In this document: in pieces, positions 40,563 to 51,695 of the stretch
Layout of the letters: each line of letters starts with the position of its first letter
Numbering within the stretch: position 1 is the first letter of the stretch
Origin: Antedon bifida
Lineage: Eukaryota > Echinodermata > Crinoidea > Comatulida > Antedonidae
DNA length: 64,000 bases
NCBI GenBank assembly: GCA_963402885.1
Contig: OY727095.1
Span: 21,457,001-21,521,000 of the forward strand
Direction of reading: 5' to 3'
Translations under genes and position numbers: made by a program
The notes under the pieces: generated by a model
Databases searched by the model: none
What the model saw: the letters and a program-made list of their open reading frames with translations, nothing else
Told to the model about the DNA's origin: nothing

Positions 40563-40830
40563 AGTAAAACAACCCTCAATGTAAATGGTAATGAAAGAAA
40601 CTATCCTGATATTGCTAATCATTTTAATACATATTTTTCTAATGAACTTGCATCACATTTTAATGACAACCAAAACGATATTACCCTTGAGTCGTTATCA
40701 CAATTTCAACAACGTTTCAACTTTAAAGATATTAATGGAAATGAAATTGAAGCTTTGTTGGAAAAGTTAGAAATTGGAAAGAATACAATGCTCTATTTTT
40801 ATCACATATTGATTATTGTTCAACAGTCTG
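40563..40830 (+). pseudogene. LINE ORF2 fragment with internal deletion
   Basis: Conceptual plus translation gives NVNGNERNYPDIANHFN and TYFSNELASHFNDN, the linker between endonuclease and reverse transcriptase in Jockey/CR1-type LINEs, and then, after a frame change near 40780, FLSHIDYCST, a motif from beyond the reverse transcriptase. The catalytic palm is therefore deleted. Confidence 0.55.
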
Positions 40831-41790
40831 AGGTACTAGTTCAAACGCCCGGGCAACAAGCATTCCTGTACCTGGTGGCAGGATGTGGCTGGGTGCCTGA
40901 AAACCCAAAACAACATTTATGACCGAGACAGCACACGAGGTATCTGCGACCACCTCACCTCGACGCTGGAGTTTTATCTAGGAATTGGTGAAACTTCTTC
41001 CAGAGTGCGGCAAGAGTGTCGCCAAAGCGGTGACACTATTTAGTGCCGAGGAAAAAATCCAACCTGGATTTTTCTATATGAAGGCAGTAAGAAGAATTGT
41101 AGTTGATCTCGCATCAACTGTTTAGGGGATCGATGAGGGCGCCACAATTACCCGACGCAGACAGTAGATAATACCACGACAAACCATATACTGTTATGGT
41201 AACTTTATTCAAAGACTGGCTCTCTCTGTAAGTCTGGTGACTAAACATAAGAAAGGTCTAATTAACATCAGATAACTAGTGTCGTACATCATAAAACACG
41301 ATAATCATAAAACGTAAGGTATAAGAACAAGCATAATGCCGTCAGTACAGGAATGTAGTCAAAGCACAAACAAACAATGGTCAACTTGAATCATTATAAA
41401 CAGTTATAGATTAACATTTCAAAAATGCAAATAAACAAATGACTGCGATGCCAGTCCGAGCTACTGTATAAACTTACGAAAACTATGGCGCAACTATCCA
41501 ATTCTACAACTGATCAGTAATCATATCAGCTTTCACGACGCAGTACATCTCAAATGTACCAACACTGTAAACAAATGTACAATCTTACCAATAATATCTT
41601 AAAACAAACATAAGAATACATATCATCATCATAGCATAATAATTATTACTAGTAAACAACTTAATCAGCCTCAAGTAGGCATAACGTAAGGCTAACAAAC
41701 ATCGCCATTAACAATCAAATCAAATAGTCAAAAGAACATAATAAACGCACTTGAAATATAAAATAATTTGATAGGATCGTTAACATATAA
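40831..41790. other. Unclassified sequence between LINE fragment and Gypsy-3
   Basis: Moderate-GC stretch at 40840-41160, then AT-rich. On minus, TGGCGCCCTCATCGATCCCC (about 41139-41158) resembles an LTR-element primer-binding site, but no LTR pair is visible. No intact ORF. Confidence 0.35.
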
Positions 41791-41794
41791 GTAC

Positions 41795-42354
41795 TGTAAT
41801 GTAATGATATAGGCCTACTTTTATAATTTCTATCAACCTTTGTATTTGAGTTCACAAATTTGACCCAGAAAGTCCAGAGGAGAGTTTGTCCAGATGTTTT
41901 AAATGACCATTAGTTTATAAAAGAATCCCTAAAGAAAACACTTAATTTAACATTTGACCTATCCCATCGTTAAACCAGGAGAGATTGACACTATTTAAGT
42001 ACAGATTTGACAGTGTTATTCATCATTGAAATACCTTATTATACCGTTAATCACTCCCACTTAAACACCCCTGGATCAACTTAGAACCAATCGTTACCCT
42101 CACAGATTACGTAGTGACATATGTAAATGAACCGAAGCCGATATACTCTGAAGTTTCAGAAGAGCTCAGACACACTTCACAGCCACTTCTTCAGAAGAAC
42201 ACCTTACAGCCAGCATCACTAATCCTCTGTTCCTTAGTCAGTTAGTTATTCAGTTATTGTAACAAGTATATTCTGAATAAATAATATATGTTACGACAGC
42301 AAAGCGAGTAAAGAGTCTTCCTTACAAAGTACCTCATAACAACATTATATTACA
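41795..42354 (+). repeat. Gypsy-3 5' LTR
   Basis: 560 bases, TGTAATGTAATGATATAGG to ATTATATTACA; no difference seen from the 3' LTR. Confidence 0.93.
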
Positions 42355-43139
42355 TGGTGGAAGACCCAAATTTTACAAGGGACAGAGCGAGGAAACCAAA
42401 ATTTACAAGAAAATTAACATAAAGACAAGAAGCAGAAAATATAAGCAAGAGATAATTTCTTGAAACAGAACAAGAGACGAAGACGAAGAAAACCAGCCAC
42501 CAGTCAGATAATTGTTTGATAGGAGAAAACCGAAAATTACACGAAGACAAGCTAAAATTTATATTTTAATCAGACAAGCAGAGTTTTTTTCAATTAAGCA
42601 GTTAACTGGATCAAGAGAAGCAGAATTTTTTTTTTTTCAAGACAGCATTTTAACTGGATCAAGAGAAGCAGAATTTTTTAATTTCGTATAACCATTTGAT
42701 GAAGATAAAGAAGATAATCAAGGAAAACACAAGAAGACTCAAGACGGAAAACAGAAGCAAGCGGACAAGAACGTTTCGTTTGGACACTCTCAAGTTTTTT
42801 TTAGAACGTTTTTTTTAACATTTACTTTTTTTTTAATTTTGAACTTCGAGCATTTGAACATTGATGAACACCTTTCGCAATTTTTTTTAGTTCGTTGTTT
42901 GAAAATTTGAACATTGATGAGCACTTTTAACATTCCTTTAATTCGTTGTTTGAACATTTGGACATTGTTGAACACTTTTAATTAGCATTTCCTTTAATTC
43001 GTTTTTAATTGGATCCGAAGCATTGGGGTAAGTCAAAGCCATTTTGATTTTTTGATTTGTAACCTTGATTGAGGAGTGCGAGTTTACATATATATACACT
43101 AAATCGTTTTGGAAATTTTGATTAATAAAATTATAAAGT
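42355..43139 (+). other. Gypsy-3 leader with short tandem repeats
   Basis: Untranslated leader. Two copies of about 62 bases (AACTGGATCAAGAGAAGCAG at about 42605 and 42652), then three copies of a TTTGAACATTGATGAACAC / TTAATTCGTTGTTTGAACAT motif at about 42850-43000. Confidence 0.7.
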
Positions 43140-44093
43140 ATGGTTGACGTTGATAACGAAGTAATTGTAAATGAGCCCGCCCATCCTCATCCCGTGCCCC
43201 ATTTAAGACAAACGGATTTTCTGCCCAAAAGATACGATGGTTCCATCACCGATCACGATCAATGTAGTGCACACTACTTATCATTCACCGATTACCTCGA
43301 AGCCCACACTTTAGAAAACCCTGCAAACAATGCCCAACTACTTAATGTCATAAGTATATTCAAACGTAGCCTTCAAGGCCAAGCTAGACTGTGGATAGAA
43401 GGAAAGCAGTTCGATTCCCTAGAATCCTTAAAAACCCAATTCATTAACAGGTTCAGTAAGAACAAATCAATCTATGCTCACATAAGAGAATACGATACTA
43501 TTACTTATAATACCGGCGACAACGCCGAAAAACACTTAACCAAAATCAAACAAGCCGCAGACAGAATTGGTTACGCTGACCAGCAGATCAAAAATAAATT
43601 TATTTCGACCCTTCCACCAAAATGCAGAGCAGCAGTTGCCATGTCCACCCCAATCGATGCCACTATTGATAACATCGTAAATAGCGCACAAAACTACTTT
43701 GACCTTTCCGTCGATGATCCAACACGGGAAGTTTCATTCAACATCAAAAAGGAAACAGATAATAGTCTCGAATCGCTCCAACATGAGATTAATTCTCTTA
43801 AGTTAGATATGGCCACAACAAAACGATCCCTTAATGATGATACTCGACGCTCACGTTCCCCCACCCGAAATCATGTCCCAAGACGAAACCGAAGCCCAAG
43901 TCCCTATAAACCCCGATTCCAGACCCCAAGATATAATAATAGACAACCTCCCCCAACCTGTTATTACTGCGGGAAGTCAGGCCACATAGCAAGGCACTGC
44001 CGACAACAAAACCGCTCATACGGAAGTTATCCCCCGCCATACCCATACCAACAGTCAAACAATTATTACCCTAGCCACCAGCAGGATTTTTAA
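43140..44093 (+). CDS. Gypsy-3 Gag (317 aa)
   Basis: Gag with a capsid-like region at about 30-190 (FLPKRYDGSITDHDQCSAHY; LQGQARLWIEG; LKTQFINRFSKN), an Arg/Ser-rich basic stretch near 235-265, and one zinc knuckle CYYCGKSGHIARHC near 279-292. Start is the first ATG after the leader. The pol frame (-1) is open through the gag stop, so pol is probably expressed by frameshifting close to the run GGATTTTTAAAAAGG at 44084-44098. Confidence 0.9.
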   Translation: MVDVDNEVIVNEPAHPHPVPHLRQTDFLPKRYDGSITDHDQCSAHYLSFTDYLEAHTLENPANNAQLLNVISIFKRSLQGQARLWIEGKQFDSLESLKTQFINRFSKNKSIYAHIREYDTITYNTGDNAEKHLTKIKQAADRIGYADQQIKNKFISTLPPKCRAAVAMSTPIDATIDNIVNSAQNYFDLSVDDPTREVSFNIKKETDNSLESLQHEINSLKLDMATTKRSLNDDTRRSRSPTRNHVPRRNRSPSPYKPRFQTPRYNNRQPPPTCYYCGKSGHIARHCRQQNRSYGSYPPPYPYQQSNNYYPSHQQDF

Positions 44094-44185
44094 AAAGGGG
44101 ACTAGATGCCGCCTACAATCTGGCCCCCCATGCTAAAGACGACAATTTAAAGGCAAAATACTTAGGAAATTCAGATAAGATTGAC

Positions 44186-46339
44186 TTGTTACTTAACGAC
44201 AGAAATTACGTTAAAGGAAATTTACCAGATGGTAGAAATGTTTTAACTTTATTTGACAGTGGTTCAACTAGAACTATAATCTCACAATCTTACGTTAATT
44301 CCTCACGTTATTTATCGCGTCTAAAGCCAGTTAAAGTAAACACAACTAAATTTCGATTAGGTAACGGTGACTTCTTATATGCCAACCACTTAGTGCAATT
44401 TGAATTATTTATCCAAGGACACAAATTTAAAATTTCAGCATTAATCGTTAAAAATTTGACAGGTATTGACCTGATACTTGGAACCGAAACATTGTCTGAA
44501 CTCGACGGTACTTTAAATTTTAAAGAAAATACATTTCGCATTAGACCAAAGATTTTTAGCTTTCGTCCAGTACACAAGATTTTTCTTAAACCCGGTGATA
44601 CTAAAACAGTTAAATTAAAAGGAAGGGTTCCCGCCTTCGTACGCAATTCTGATGTTGTTCTACATGCAACTACCCATATTTCAAAACTTTGTCCATCAGA
44701 TATGTTAGTAAAATTACATAGAGGAGAAACCAACATTGATATCACTAACAACACAAACAGAAACGTATCCCTTAATACACATCAACCTATCGCGAGCCTT
44801 CATTTAACCAACCTTGTAACAGTTACTAACGACCTACCAATTGATAGAATAAGGTTAACCAATGACAACGCAAACAAGTACCCACATTTAGAACGTACAG
44901 ACCCATTGCTATCTTTAACCGAGGAAGAAATAATCAGAAAACAAGTTGATTTAACAGACAGCGTTTTAACACATAGAGAAAAAGAAGATCTATATAAAAC
45001 ATTACAACAAAACAGAAACGCATTTTCACTATATGGTGAACTATCTAGCTGCCCAAACTTCAAAGCCGACATACACCTCTCTAATGATGAACCATTTTTT
45101 ATTCGACCATACTTCGCGACAGACAAAGACAAACATGTTATTGAGGCCGAATTGAACAAATTAGTCAAACTAGGAATCTTAGCAGTAGGACACCAATCGT
45201 ATACTTCCCCTGTCCTTCTTGTTTCAAAGAAAAATTCAAAAGATAAAAGAGTTGTCACAGACTTCCGCTATCTAAATTCCAGGATAAAACGTATTAATCA
45301 CCCATTCCCCTTATTAGCCGAAACTTTGAAAACAATAGGTAACGCTAATGCACAGATTCTTAGCGTAATTGACTTGAAATCAGCGTTTCACTGTGTACCA
45401 TTAGCCGAACATGCCCAACAATATACAGGTATAGCTTCATATCATGGTGGAAAGCATTATTACTATAAGAGATTAGCACAAGGATTAAACGTTTCGCCAG
45501 GTATATTTCAAGCAAAGATTGACGAAATTTTAAATGAAATCCCAAATTCTAGAGAATTCTGTATCGCCCATCATGACGATATTATTTTATTTAGCCAAGA
45601 CAAATTTGCTCATAAACAGCACCTTGTTTCCGTTTTACAAGCCCTACAATCAAATGGTTTTAGAATTTGTCCAAAGAAATGTAAGTTATTTAAGAATAAA
45701 GTGCAATATATGGGACACACCATCCTGATTAATTCTTCAGGACACGCGTGTATCACACCATTAGGCGACAGGTGTGCAGCTATCCGAAATTTGCCAGTCC
45801 CACGAACCCATAAAGAAACTAAACGATTTATTGGTGCAGTAAATTATGTATCCCATTTTTTCCCTCAAATACAATCAATTTTACGTCCGTTACATACACT
45901 CGCAAGTAAACGCCGAAAATTTGTTTGGTCTACTGAACACCAGAAAGCATTTGACGAAATTAAACAATTAATGGTTAAACCACCTACTCTTCAAATGCCT
46001 AGAAAAGAAGGTAGATTTACGCTATATAGCGACACTTCAAGAACCGCAACAGGTTCATATTTAACACAAACAGTAAACGGCAAAGAACACATAATAGGTT
46101 ATTATTCCAAAATCTTACCACAAGCCTGTCAACGATATAGCGTCACAGAATTAGAGTTATTCGGACTTTACATTAATGTTTCAGCATTTCGACACTTACT
46201 AAAGGGTTGCGAATTTGATGCATTCGTAGACCACTCAGCAATTGTACAAATTTGGAATTCAAAAGATCAGCCATGTACACCCCGTTTACAGAAACTAATA
46301 TTACGATTATCCGGATACATTTTCCAAATTTTTATATAA
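44186..46339 (+). CDS. Gypsy-3 Pol: protease, RT, RNase H; HHDD active site; no integrase
   Basis: The frame is open from before 44090, so the true product begins by frameshift from gag, and 44186 is only a convenient first codon. From there: protease LFDSGSTRTIISQ at about 26-38; reverse transcriptase at about 300-520 (VVTDFRYLNSR; VIDLKSAFHCVPL), with the catalytic motif read as HHDD at 462-465 instead of Y-x-D-D; RNase H from about 610 (LYSDTSRTATGSYL). The product ends at FQIFI near the end of RNase H, where related elements continue into integrase. The two catalytic Asp remain. Confidence 0.9.
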   Translation: MLLNDRNYVKGNLPDGRNVLTLFDSGSTRTIISQSYVNSSRYLSRLKPVKVNTTKFRLGNGDFLYANHLVQFELFIQGHKFKISALIVKNLTGIDLILGTETLSELDGTLNFKENTFRIRPKIFSFRPVHKIFLKPGDTKTVKLKGRVPAFVRNSDVVLHATTHISKLCPSDMLVKLHRGETNIDITNNTNRNVSLNTHQPIASLHLTNLVTVTNDLPIDRIRLTNDNANKYPHLERTDPLLSLTEEEIIRKQVDLTDSVLTHREKEDLYKTLQQNRNAFSLYGELSSCPNFKADIHLSNDEPFFIRPYFATDKDKHVIEAELNKLVKLGILAVGHQSYTSPVLLVSKKNSKDKRVVTDFRYLNSRIKRINHPFPLLAETLKTIGNANAQILSVIDLKSAFHCVPLAEHAQQYTGIASYHGGKHYYYKRLAQGLNVSPGIFQAKIDEILNEIPNSREFCIAHHDDIILFSQDKFAHKQHLVSVLQALQSNGFRICPKKCKLFKNKVQYMGHTILINSSGHACITPLGDRCAAIRNLPVPRTHKETKRFIGAVNYVSHFFPQIQSILRPLHTLASKRRKFVWSTEHQKAFDEIKQLMVKPPTLQMPRKEGRFTLYSDTSRTATGSYLTQTVNGKEHIIGYYSKILPQACQRYSVTELELFGLYINVSAFRHLLKGCEFDAFVDHSAIVQIWNSKDQPCTPRLQKLILRLSGYIFQIFI

Positions 46340-46575
46340 ATTCCGGAAATTTTATACAAAATTCAGTTTTAATTTCATTTTTTTTAGAGAGAGAAGAGAG
46401 AGAGAGTGAAAGTGATAAGGTTACACTTCAGAGTCAATGGTTTTGGCTAACTCAATTTTTGCTTATATGTATAATCATGTTTTTTTTCTTTTATATAACT
46501 TTAATTTTGCATGCCACTATTATAACCATTTTTATATTTTAAATAGATTTAAAAAAAAACAGGGAAACAGAGGGA

Positions 46576-47135
46576 TGTAATGTAATGATATAGGCCTACT
46601 TTTATAATTTCTATCAACCTTTGTATTTGAGTTCACAAATTTGACCCAGAAAGTCCAGAGGAGAGTTTGTCCAGATGTTTTAAATGACCATTAGTTTATA
46701 AAAGAATCCCTAAAGAAAACACTTAATTTAACATTTGACCTATCCCATCGTTAAACCAGGAGAGATTGACACTATTTAAGTACAGATTTGACAGTGTTAT
46801 TCATCATTGAAATACCTTATTATACCGTTAATCACTCCCACTTAAACACCCCTGGATCAACTTAGAACCAATCGTTACCCTCACAGATTACGTAGTGACA
46901 TATGTAAATGAACCGAAGCCGATATACTCTGAAGTTTCAGAAGAGCTCAGACACACTTCACAGCCACTTCTTCAGAAGAACACCTTACAGCCAGCATCAC
47001 TAATCCTCTGTTCCTTAGTCAGTTAGTTATTCAGTTATTGTAACAAGTATATTCTGAATAAATAATATATGTTACGACAGCAAAGCGAGTAAAGAGTCTT
47101 CCTTACAAAGTACCTCATAACAACATTATATTACA
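46576..47135 (+). repeat. Gypsy-3 3' LTR
   Basis: 560 bases, same ends as the 5' LTR; followed by the target duplicate GTAC. Confidence 0.93.
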
Positions 47136-47138
47136 GTA

Positions 47139-47614
47139 CTACAGCAAATCATATAATCTTAATATGATAGAACACTAACGGTAGGCTCCACAACCCACGT
47201 AGCAAACTCTCTATCGTACGCTTATGGGCGCAGCCATATTTGTTTACATTCTGAATTTGACCTATTGACCTGTGACCTCAACGTCGGTCATAAACACACG
47301 CCATAAAGTGAACCACGCACGATCCACAGCGCGCTGAATACATAGGCTTAATTTAAACGTAATAAGGGAAGCGTTTCCCTGCGTTAAACTCAATAACGAT
47401 TACAGTGTTAGGTACTGCAATTAATATACGATAATATTATAATGTATAAAGAAGTCAAACATACCAAATATACATCAATCAAGTAAAAAATGAGTGGTCG
47501 AAAATGCACGTCAAATCCTGTTCACATTCAGGATACCACTGACGCGCGCTAAACATACCATGTGACAACACGCGAACAATGTCGCCCTCTATAAAGATTT
47601 GCAAAAGTCTTACA
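47139..47614 (-). repeat. BEL 3' LTR (left)
   Basis: 476 bases, CTACAGCAAATCATATAA to AAAGTCTTACA on plus. Its first base coincides with the Gypsy-3 target duplicate. Confidence 0.88.
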
Positions 47615-47679
47615 CACCCCCCTGTAAAATTCAAAGAAATTTTACACTCTAACCAGTAGCAATCGAGGATCTGTATACA

Positions 47680-49150
47680 ATGCAAAGTTTGACAACGGGT
47701 CGTTATAGAATATTGTTGTTAACCTTAACATCAACGCTTCTAACGTGCTCATCTTTACTTCTATACACGCGAAGTACCTTGCCCATAGGCCATCTTCCTC
47801 TGGGTGTAGTCTCGTCAACTAAAAGTATGACGTCGTCCACCATTACATTCCCTTTCGGTATAGTCCATTTATTTTTCTTCTGTAATAATGGAAAATACTC
47901 CTTCCTTCAACGGGTCCAGAATAACGAAGCCAGGTATTGCACCTGCAGCCATCTCCCTTTGCCGTACGTCGCTGACTTGTCGACTGGCGCATCTGAACCT
48001 TTCCTGATAAGTAGTAGATGATTCGGTGGAAGTGGCTCCTCATCTCTTGTATCTTGAGAAATATCGGTGAGTGGCCTTGAGTTGAGGATTGATTCTACTT
48101 CAGTAAGAACAGTCGCTTGCACATCCTCATGAATGGTCTGCTGTCTTAGTACACCATGCATTATCCTGCGTACAGATTTTATCAACCGTTCCCCGGCACC
48201 TTCAAAATGGCTTGCGCTAGGTGGATTAAAGTGCCATTCAAACATCTTAGTATGGCAGAATCGTTCTATTTTATCGTTGTTAAAAGACTTTATAGCTTCT
48301 TTTAACTCTCTTTCGCCACCATGAAAGTTAGTACCGTTGTCGCTAAACATCTTTTCGGGCTGACCTCTTCTAGCGACAAATCGCCTCAAAGTGTTAATGA
48401 AAGAGTCGGTGTCAAGACCCTTTGCCAATTCCAAGTGCACAGCTCGGATTACCAGACAAGTAAATATACATCCGTAACGTTTTACTATACTTCTACACTA
48501 CTTTACATCAATTGGACCGAAATAATCCACACCCACAAACGTAAAGGATGGCTTGCTGTCTGTTACTCTTTCTGCCGGTAACTCTGCCATCATTTGTTGA
48601 GCTGGTCTAGCTTGATATTTCTTACATACAACACAATTTCTCAACGCACCCTTTACTGCAGAGCGACCCTTTATCACCCAGAAACGTTCACGTAGAGAAT
48701 TTAATGTAGAAGCCCAACAGCTATGACCTACTCTCTGATGATGATGTCGTAAAATAAGTTTGGTAACATCTGTATCTGCTGGTAACCGAATGGGATGTTT
48801 TGTACATTCATCCACACTTGCTCGCTCAATTCGTCCTCCTACTCTTAAGAGGTCTCCTATCAAGACAGGATTTAGTTTGGCAAAACGCTTGTCAGTCGTC
48901 CAATGGCTAAGTTCGGTTTTCTGCAACCAAGTGAGTATTTGTGTTTCACTATCCTTGATTTCGTCTACAGATAAATTGTTCCCTTGTCTCGGTCTAGCCT
49001 TGATCACGTTCTTGAAACGTAATATCCAAGCATACACACGATCTAACTTTGTCCATGATGAATATATCGGTACTAGCTCTTGCAGCATAGTGTTTTTACC
49101 TACATTGGTAGTGGTGTGGGTGAAGGCAGCTAACTTAACTTCAGGATCTA
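47680..49150 (-). pseudogene. BEL integrase and DUF5641-like tail with one in-frame stop
   Basis: 49088-48498 carries the zinc-binding H2C2 region (RHHHQRVGHSCWASTL; LRNCVVCKKYQARP) and the first catalytic Asp in FVGVDYFGP. A TAG stop at about 48498-48500 interrupts; the same frame then reads on through 48440-47907 with SDNGTNF and FEGAGERLIKS, the second Asp and the Glu. 47906-47680 translates to a DUF5641-like tail (KVLRVYRSKDEHVRSVDV) in a shifted frame. Confidence 0.85.
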
Positions 49151-49910
49151 CGGAATTATTTGTATCTGCAATATAAATATTTGTCCAATTATCTTCAAAT
49201 GTCCGTCAAGTATTCAGGACCTGTAAGCCATTTAGTTATCTGAAGAGTTCCTCTAGAGCCTTCATCTGACGGGTTATCTTCGCTCCTGACGTGTCGCCAT
49301 TGGTGTGGTTGAGATGTTTCTGATTCTTGCGACTCGGTTTGGGTTTACATGGACTTGGTGGAACATACCTTCTATTTCAGCAACTAGAGCTATACGTTCC
49401 TGCCTAAACCTTGAAAGAACTCCAATTATCATTTAACGATATGCCCTTCCACTTAGCAGCGCAGTCAAATACAACTCGTACCTTCCCTGGCTTGCGTGGA
49501 TGTATCACAGGATGATGTGGTAGATACCAGACATTACCCTCGTCACCTTTCTTGTGTGTGACTGGCTCGGCGTGTCCCTTGGAGATATATGTTTCTACCG
49601 TCTCAACATATTTAGCCCTTAGACCTTCATCTTTGTCCAGCTTTCGCTTTAGGCTCGCCAATCTGATCTCGGCTATTGGTTTGTTGCAAGGAAGTGGATG
49701 GTCATCATATTTCCATAAAAGACCTATTTGGTAGTGTTTGGATTCTTGGTGCAATGTAGTACTGACTAAAATATCTCTAGCCCTTCTATCTTCCACAGAA
49801 TCTTCTTCAACTTCTAGACCTTTGTTGTCTAGTTCCCAAGTTTGTTGCAGCTGCTGCATAAGTTGTTCGTTCGATACCGAAACGCTGATTCTATTACTAT
49901 TAGACGTCAA
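49150..49910 (-). pseudogene. BEL reverse transcriptase / RNase H, palm deleted
   Basis: 49404-49910 holds the N-terminal reverse transcriptase part (GNVWYLPHHPVIHPRKPGKV; VVFDCAAKWKGISLND). In another frame 49320-49405 continues RQERIALVAEIEGMFHQVHV. Sequence then jumps at about 49310-49340 to RHVRSEDNPSDEGSRG and KWLTGPEYL, the end of RNase H. The catalytic YxDD region and most of RNase H are missing, a deletion I estimate at roughly 1 kb. Confidence 0.8.
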
Positions 49911-50395
49911 GTTTCCTTACCGGGACCCATCACGCACCATCCAAGCTGAGTTCTAACAGCATAGGGTTCCTTGGCTTTACCACGCCTCTCTTCTTGGACC
50001 CAGAAGGCTTCCGGTGTATCAGCACCAATTAGCAGTTGCATGTCTAGACCATTATCTAATTCTATAGGCAAACTCTTGAGGTGGTCCCAAGAACTCAATT
50101 CTTTTAGAGTTGGGATGGACTCTTTACCTGCAGGGACACTCTCTACAGTCAGCACCTTCAACGATAATTCTTTTTTCTCCCGTATACCGCTGACGTTAAC
50201 ATCAAATGAGAAGCCTACCTTGTCGGCATCGCCATTGACTGTTGTTGCCGTATATTTCACTCTTTGACCAGCAACACCGAGTTTCCTCCTTAGGGCTTCG
50301 GAGCAGAGACTTAAATCCGAGCCGTTATCGAGTAAAGCCAACGTCTTTACCTTGTTCCCATTACTTGCAACAACTTCTACGGGAACAGTCATCAA
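49907..50395 (-). pseudogene. BEL aspartic protease region (DUF1758-like)
   Basis: 162 residues in the same frame as gag: LALLDNGSDLSLCSE, where the usual D-S/T-G is DNGS, and a C-terminal LGWCVMGPG typical of BEL/Pao before the reverse transcriptase. It is separated from gag by stops and from the reverse transcriptase by a frame change at about 49910. Confidence 0.8.
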
Positions 50396-50479
50396 GTAAA
50401 TATTTCGGCCGCTTATAGCTGCTAATGATGTTACACCTTCTGGAGGATGCAGCAGATCGTGATGTCTAGTGGACTTGGC

Positions 50480-51695
50480 CAGGTATCAGACATCTATAAC
50501 ATAGTCTCTTAGCTTTCACAGTTTTTACCTTATCATCATAAGACATGTCTATAAATTGTTCACAATTATAAATTCTATGATCTCTTTCGCATGCAAAACA
50601 AGATAAGCCCTTGGACGTCTTGACAACATTTGTTCGTACCTTTGGTTTTTCGGTGTCTTCGGATCCATTTATTTACTCCCCGACTTACCCACGCTTCGGC
50701 CGAACATATTACAAGAAACCTCTGCTTGCCTTTCTACAAACTTCAACATATCTTGAAATGTTGGTTCACCACTCTCTAAAATGTTATGTGCGACATTTGC
50801 CCATTTGTTTTGTAACACAGTAGGCAACAAAGATTGGACCTTTAACAAGTTACTGGTGCTATTGAGATCACTAGTATACCCCATTTGTGTTAACGTTACA
50901 TCACACTTCTTCATTGCACTTACTAGTGACCAAAGTGCGTCACCATCGCCTATGGTTATTTGCTTTCGGGTTTGCATGTCAGTCATTAAAGCACTTAAAA
51001 TCATGTGAGGCTGGCCAAATTGTTTACGTAAAATTTCAAGAGCCTTATCATAGCCTCCAGATTCCATTAAAGGACAGCTATCTATGCAACAGCGTGCTTT
51101 ACCTTTGCACAACTGAAGGAGATATTGAAGTTTAGTATTATCATTAGACAATTTTGATGCAACATTAGTTTTAAAGTTATTTACAAAGGTCCAGTAATCA
51201 ACTGGATCACCATTAAATTCTAGAACCTCAGCCTTAGGCAACTCAAGTGCCAACTTTAACTCATTAAGGCCGCTAAAGGTACCACTACTAGAAGTGGGTC
51301 CACCATCTGAAGTGGATACATTAGATACATGACTAACACTACTAGAAGTGAGTCCACTATCGGAAGTGGCTACATTAGATACATGACTAACCTCCTTTAC
51401 TACAGGTTTGTGCTTAGCAAGGAATTTTTTCGCTAAATTCTTGACCTTCCAAAAGGCCTCTTGAGAAGTCTCCATCCACTGTTCTTCAGTTTCGAATGCT
51501 TCATCGTCGAGTAGCTCACCTAATCTCTGGTGTGCACATTCTAGTTTCTCAAACGCTACTTCAGACTTGGCTAACAGTTCTGTCACAACCGAGTTTGAGT
51601 TGCGCGTTTAGCATGTTCAGGTTACGGGTCATCGACGCTTTCTTGCTACGCCGATGATTTCTCAGCTCCTTCGTCTTAGCTTCCAGATCTTCCAT
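50480..51695 (-). pseudogene. BEL gag (DUF1759-like) with frame breaks
   Basis: Start ATG at about 51695 (MEDLEAKTKELRN), frame break near 51590-51610, then 50669-51586 with the DUF1759-type core LEFNGDPVDYWTFVNNF and FGQPHMILSALM. Next come a zinc-knuckle remnant CFACERDHRIYNC near 50570-50610 and LCYRCLIPG with an early stop after it. A short Ser/Thr-rich duplication (SSSVSHVSNVSTSDGGPT type) lies at about 51290-51400. Confidence 0.8.

Larger units (their letters stand above)
41795..47135 (+). mobile_element. Gypsy-3: LTR retrotransposon without integrase
   Basis: 560-bp LTRs at 41795-42354 and 46576-47135 look identical; target duplication GTAC at 41791-41794 and 47136-47139; primer-binding site TGGTGGAAGACCC right after the 5' LTR; purine tract ACAGGGAAACAGAGGGA before the 3' LTR. 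Gag and a protease-RT-RNase H ORF are open, but pol stops in RNase H and no integrase follows. Identical LTRs with no integrase imply recent movement by enzymes supplied in trans. It inserted exactly at the outer edge of the BEL left LTR. Confidence 0.93.

Noticed and set aside
41100-41200. A further LTR element with primer-binding site at about 41140
   Set aside because: A TGGCGCCC-type word alone is present; no LTR pair, purine tract or coding sequence accompanies it.
46387-46575. Integrase or env remnant downstream of Gypsy-3 RNase H
   Set aside because: The interval holds a (GA)n run, hydrophobic-looking AT-rich sequence and the purine tract only; no H2C2 or DDE motif in any frame.
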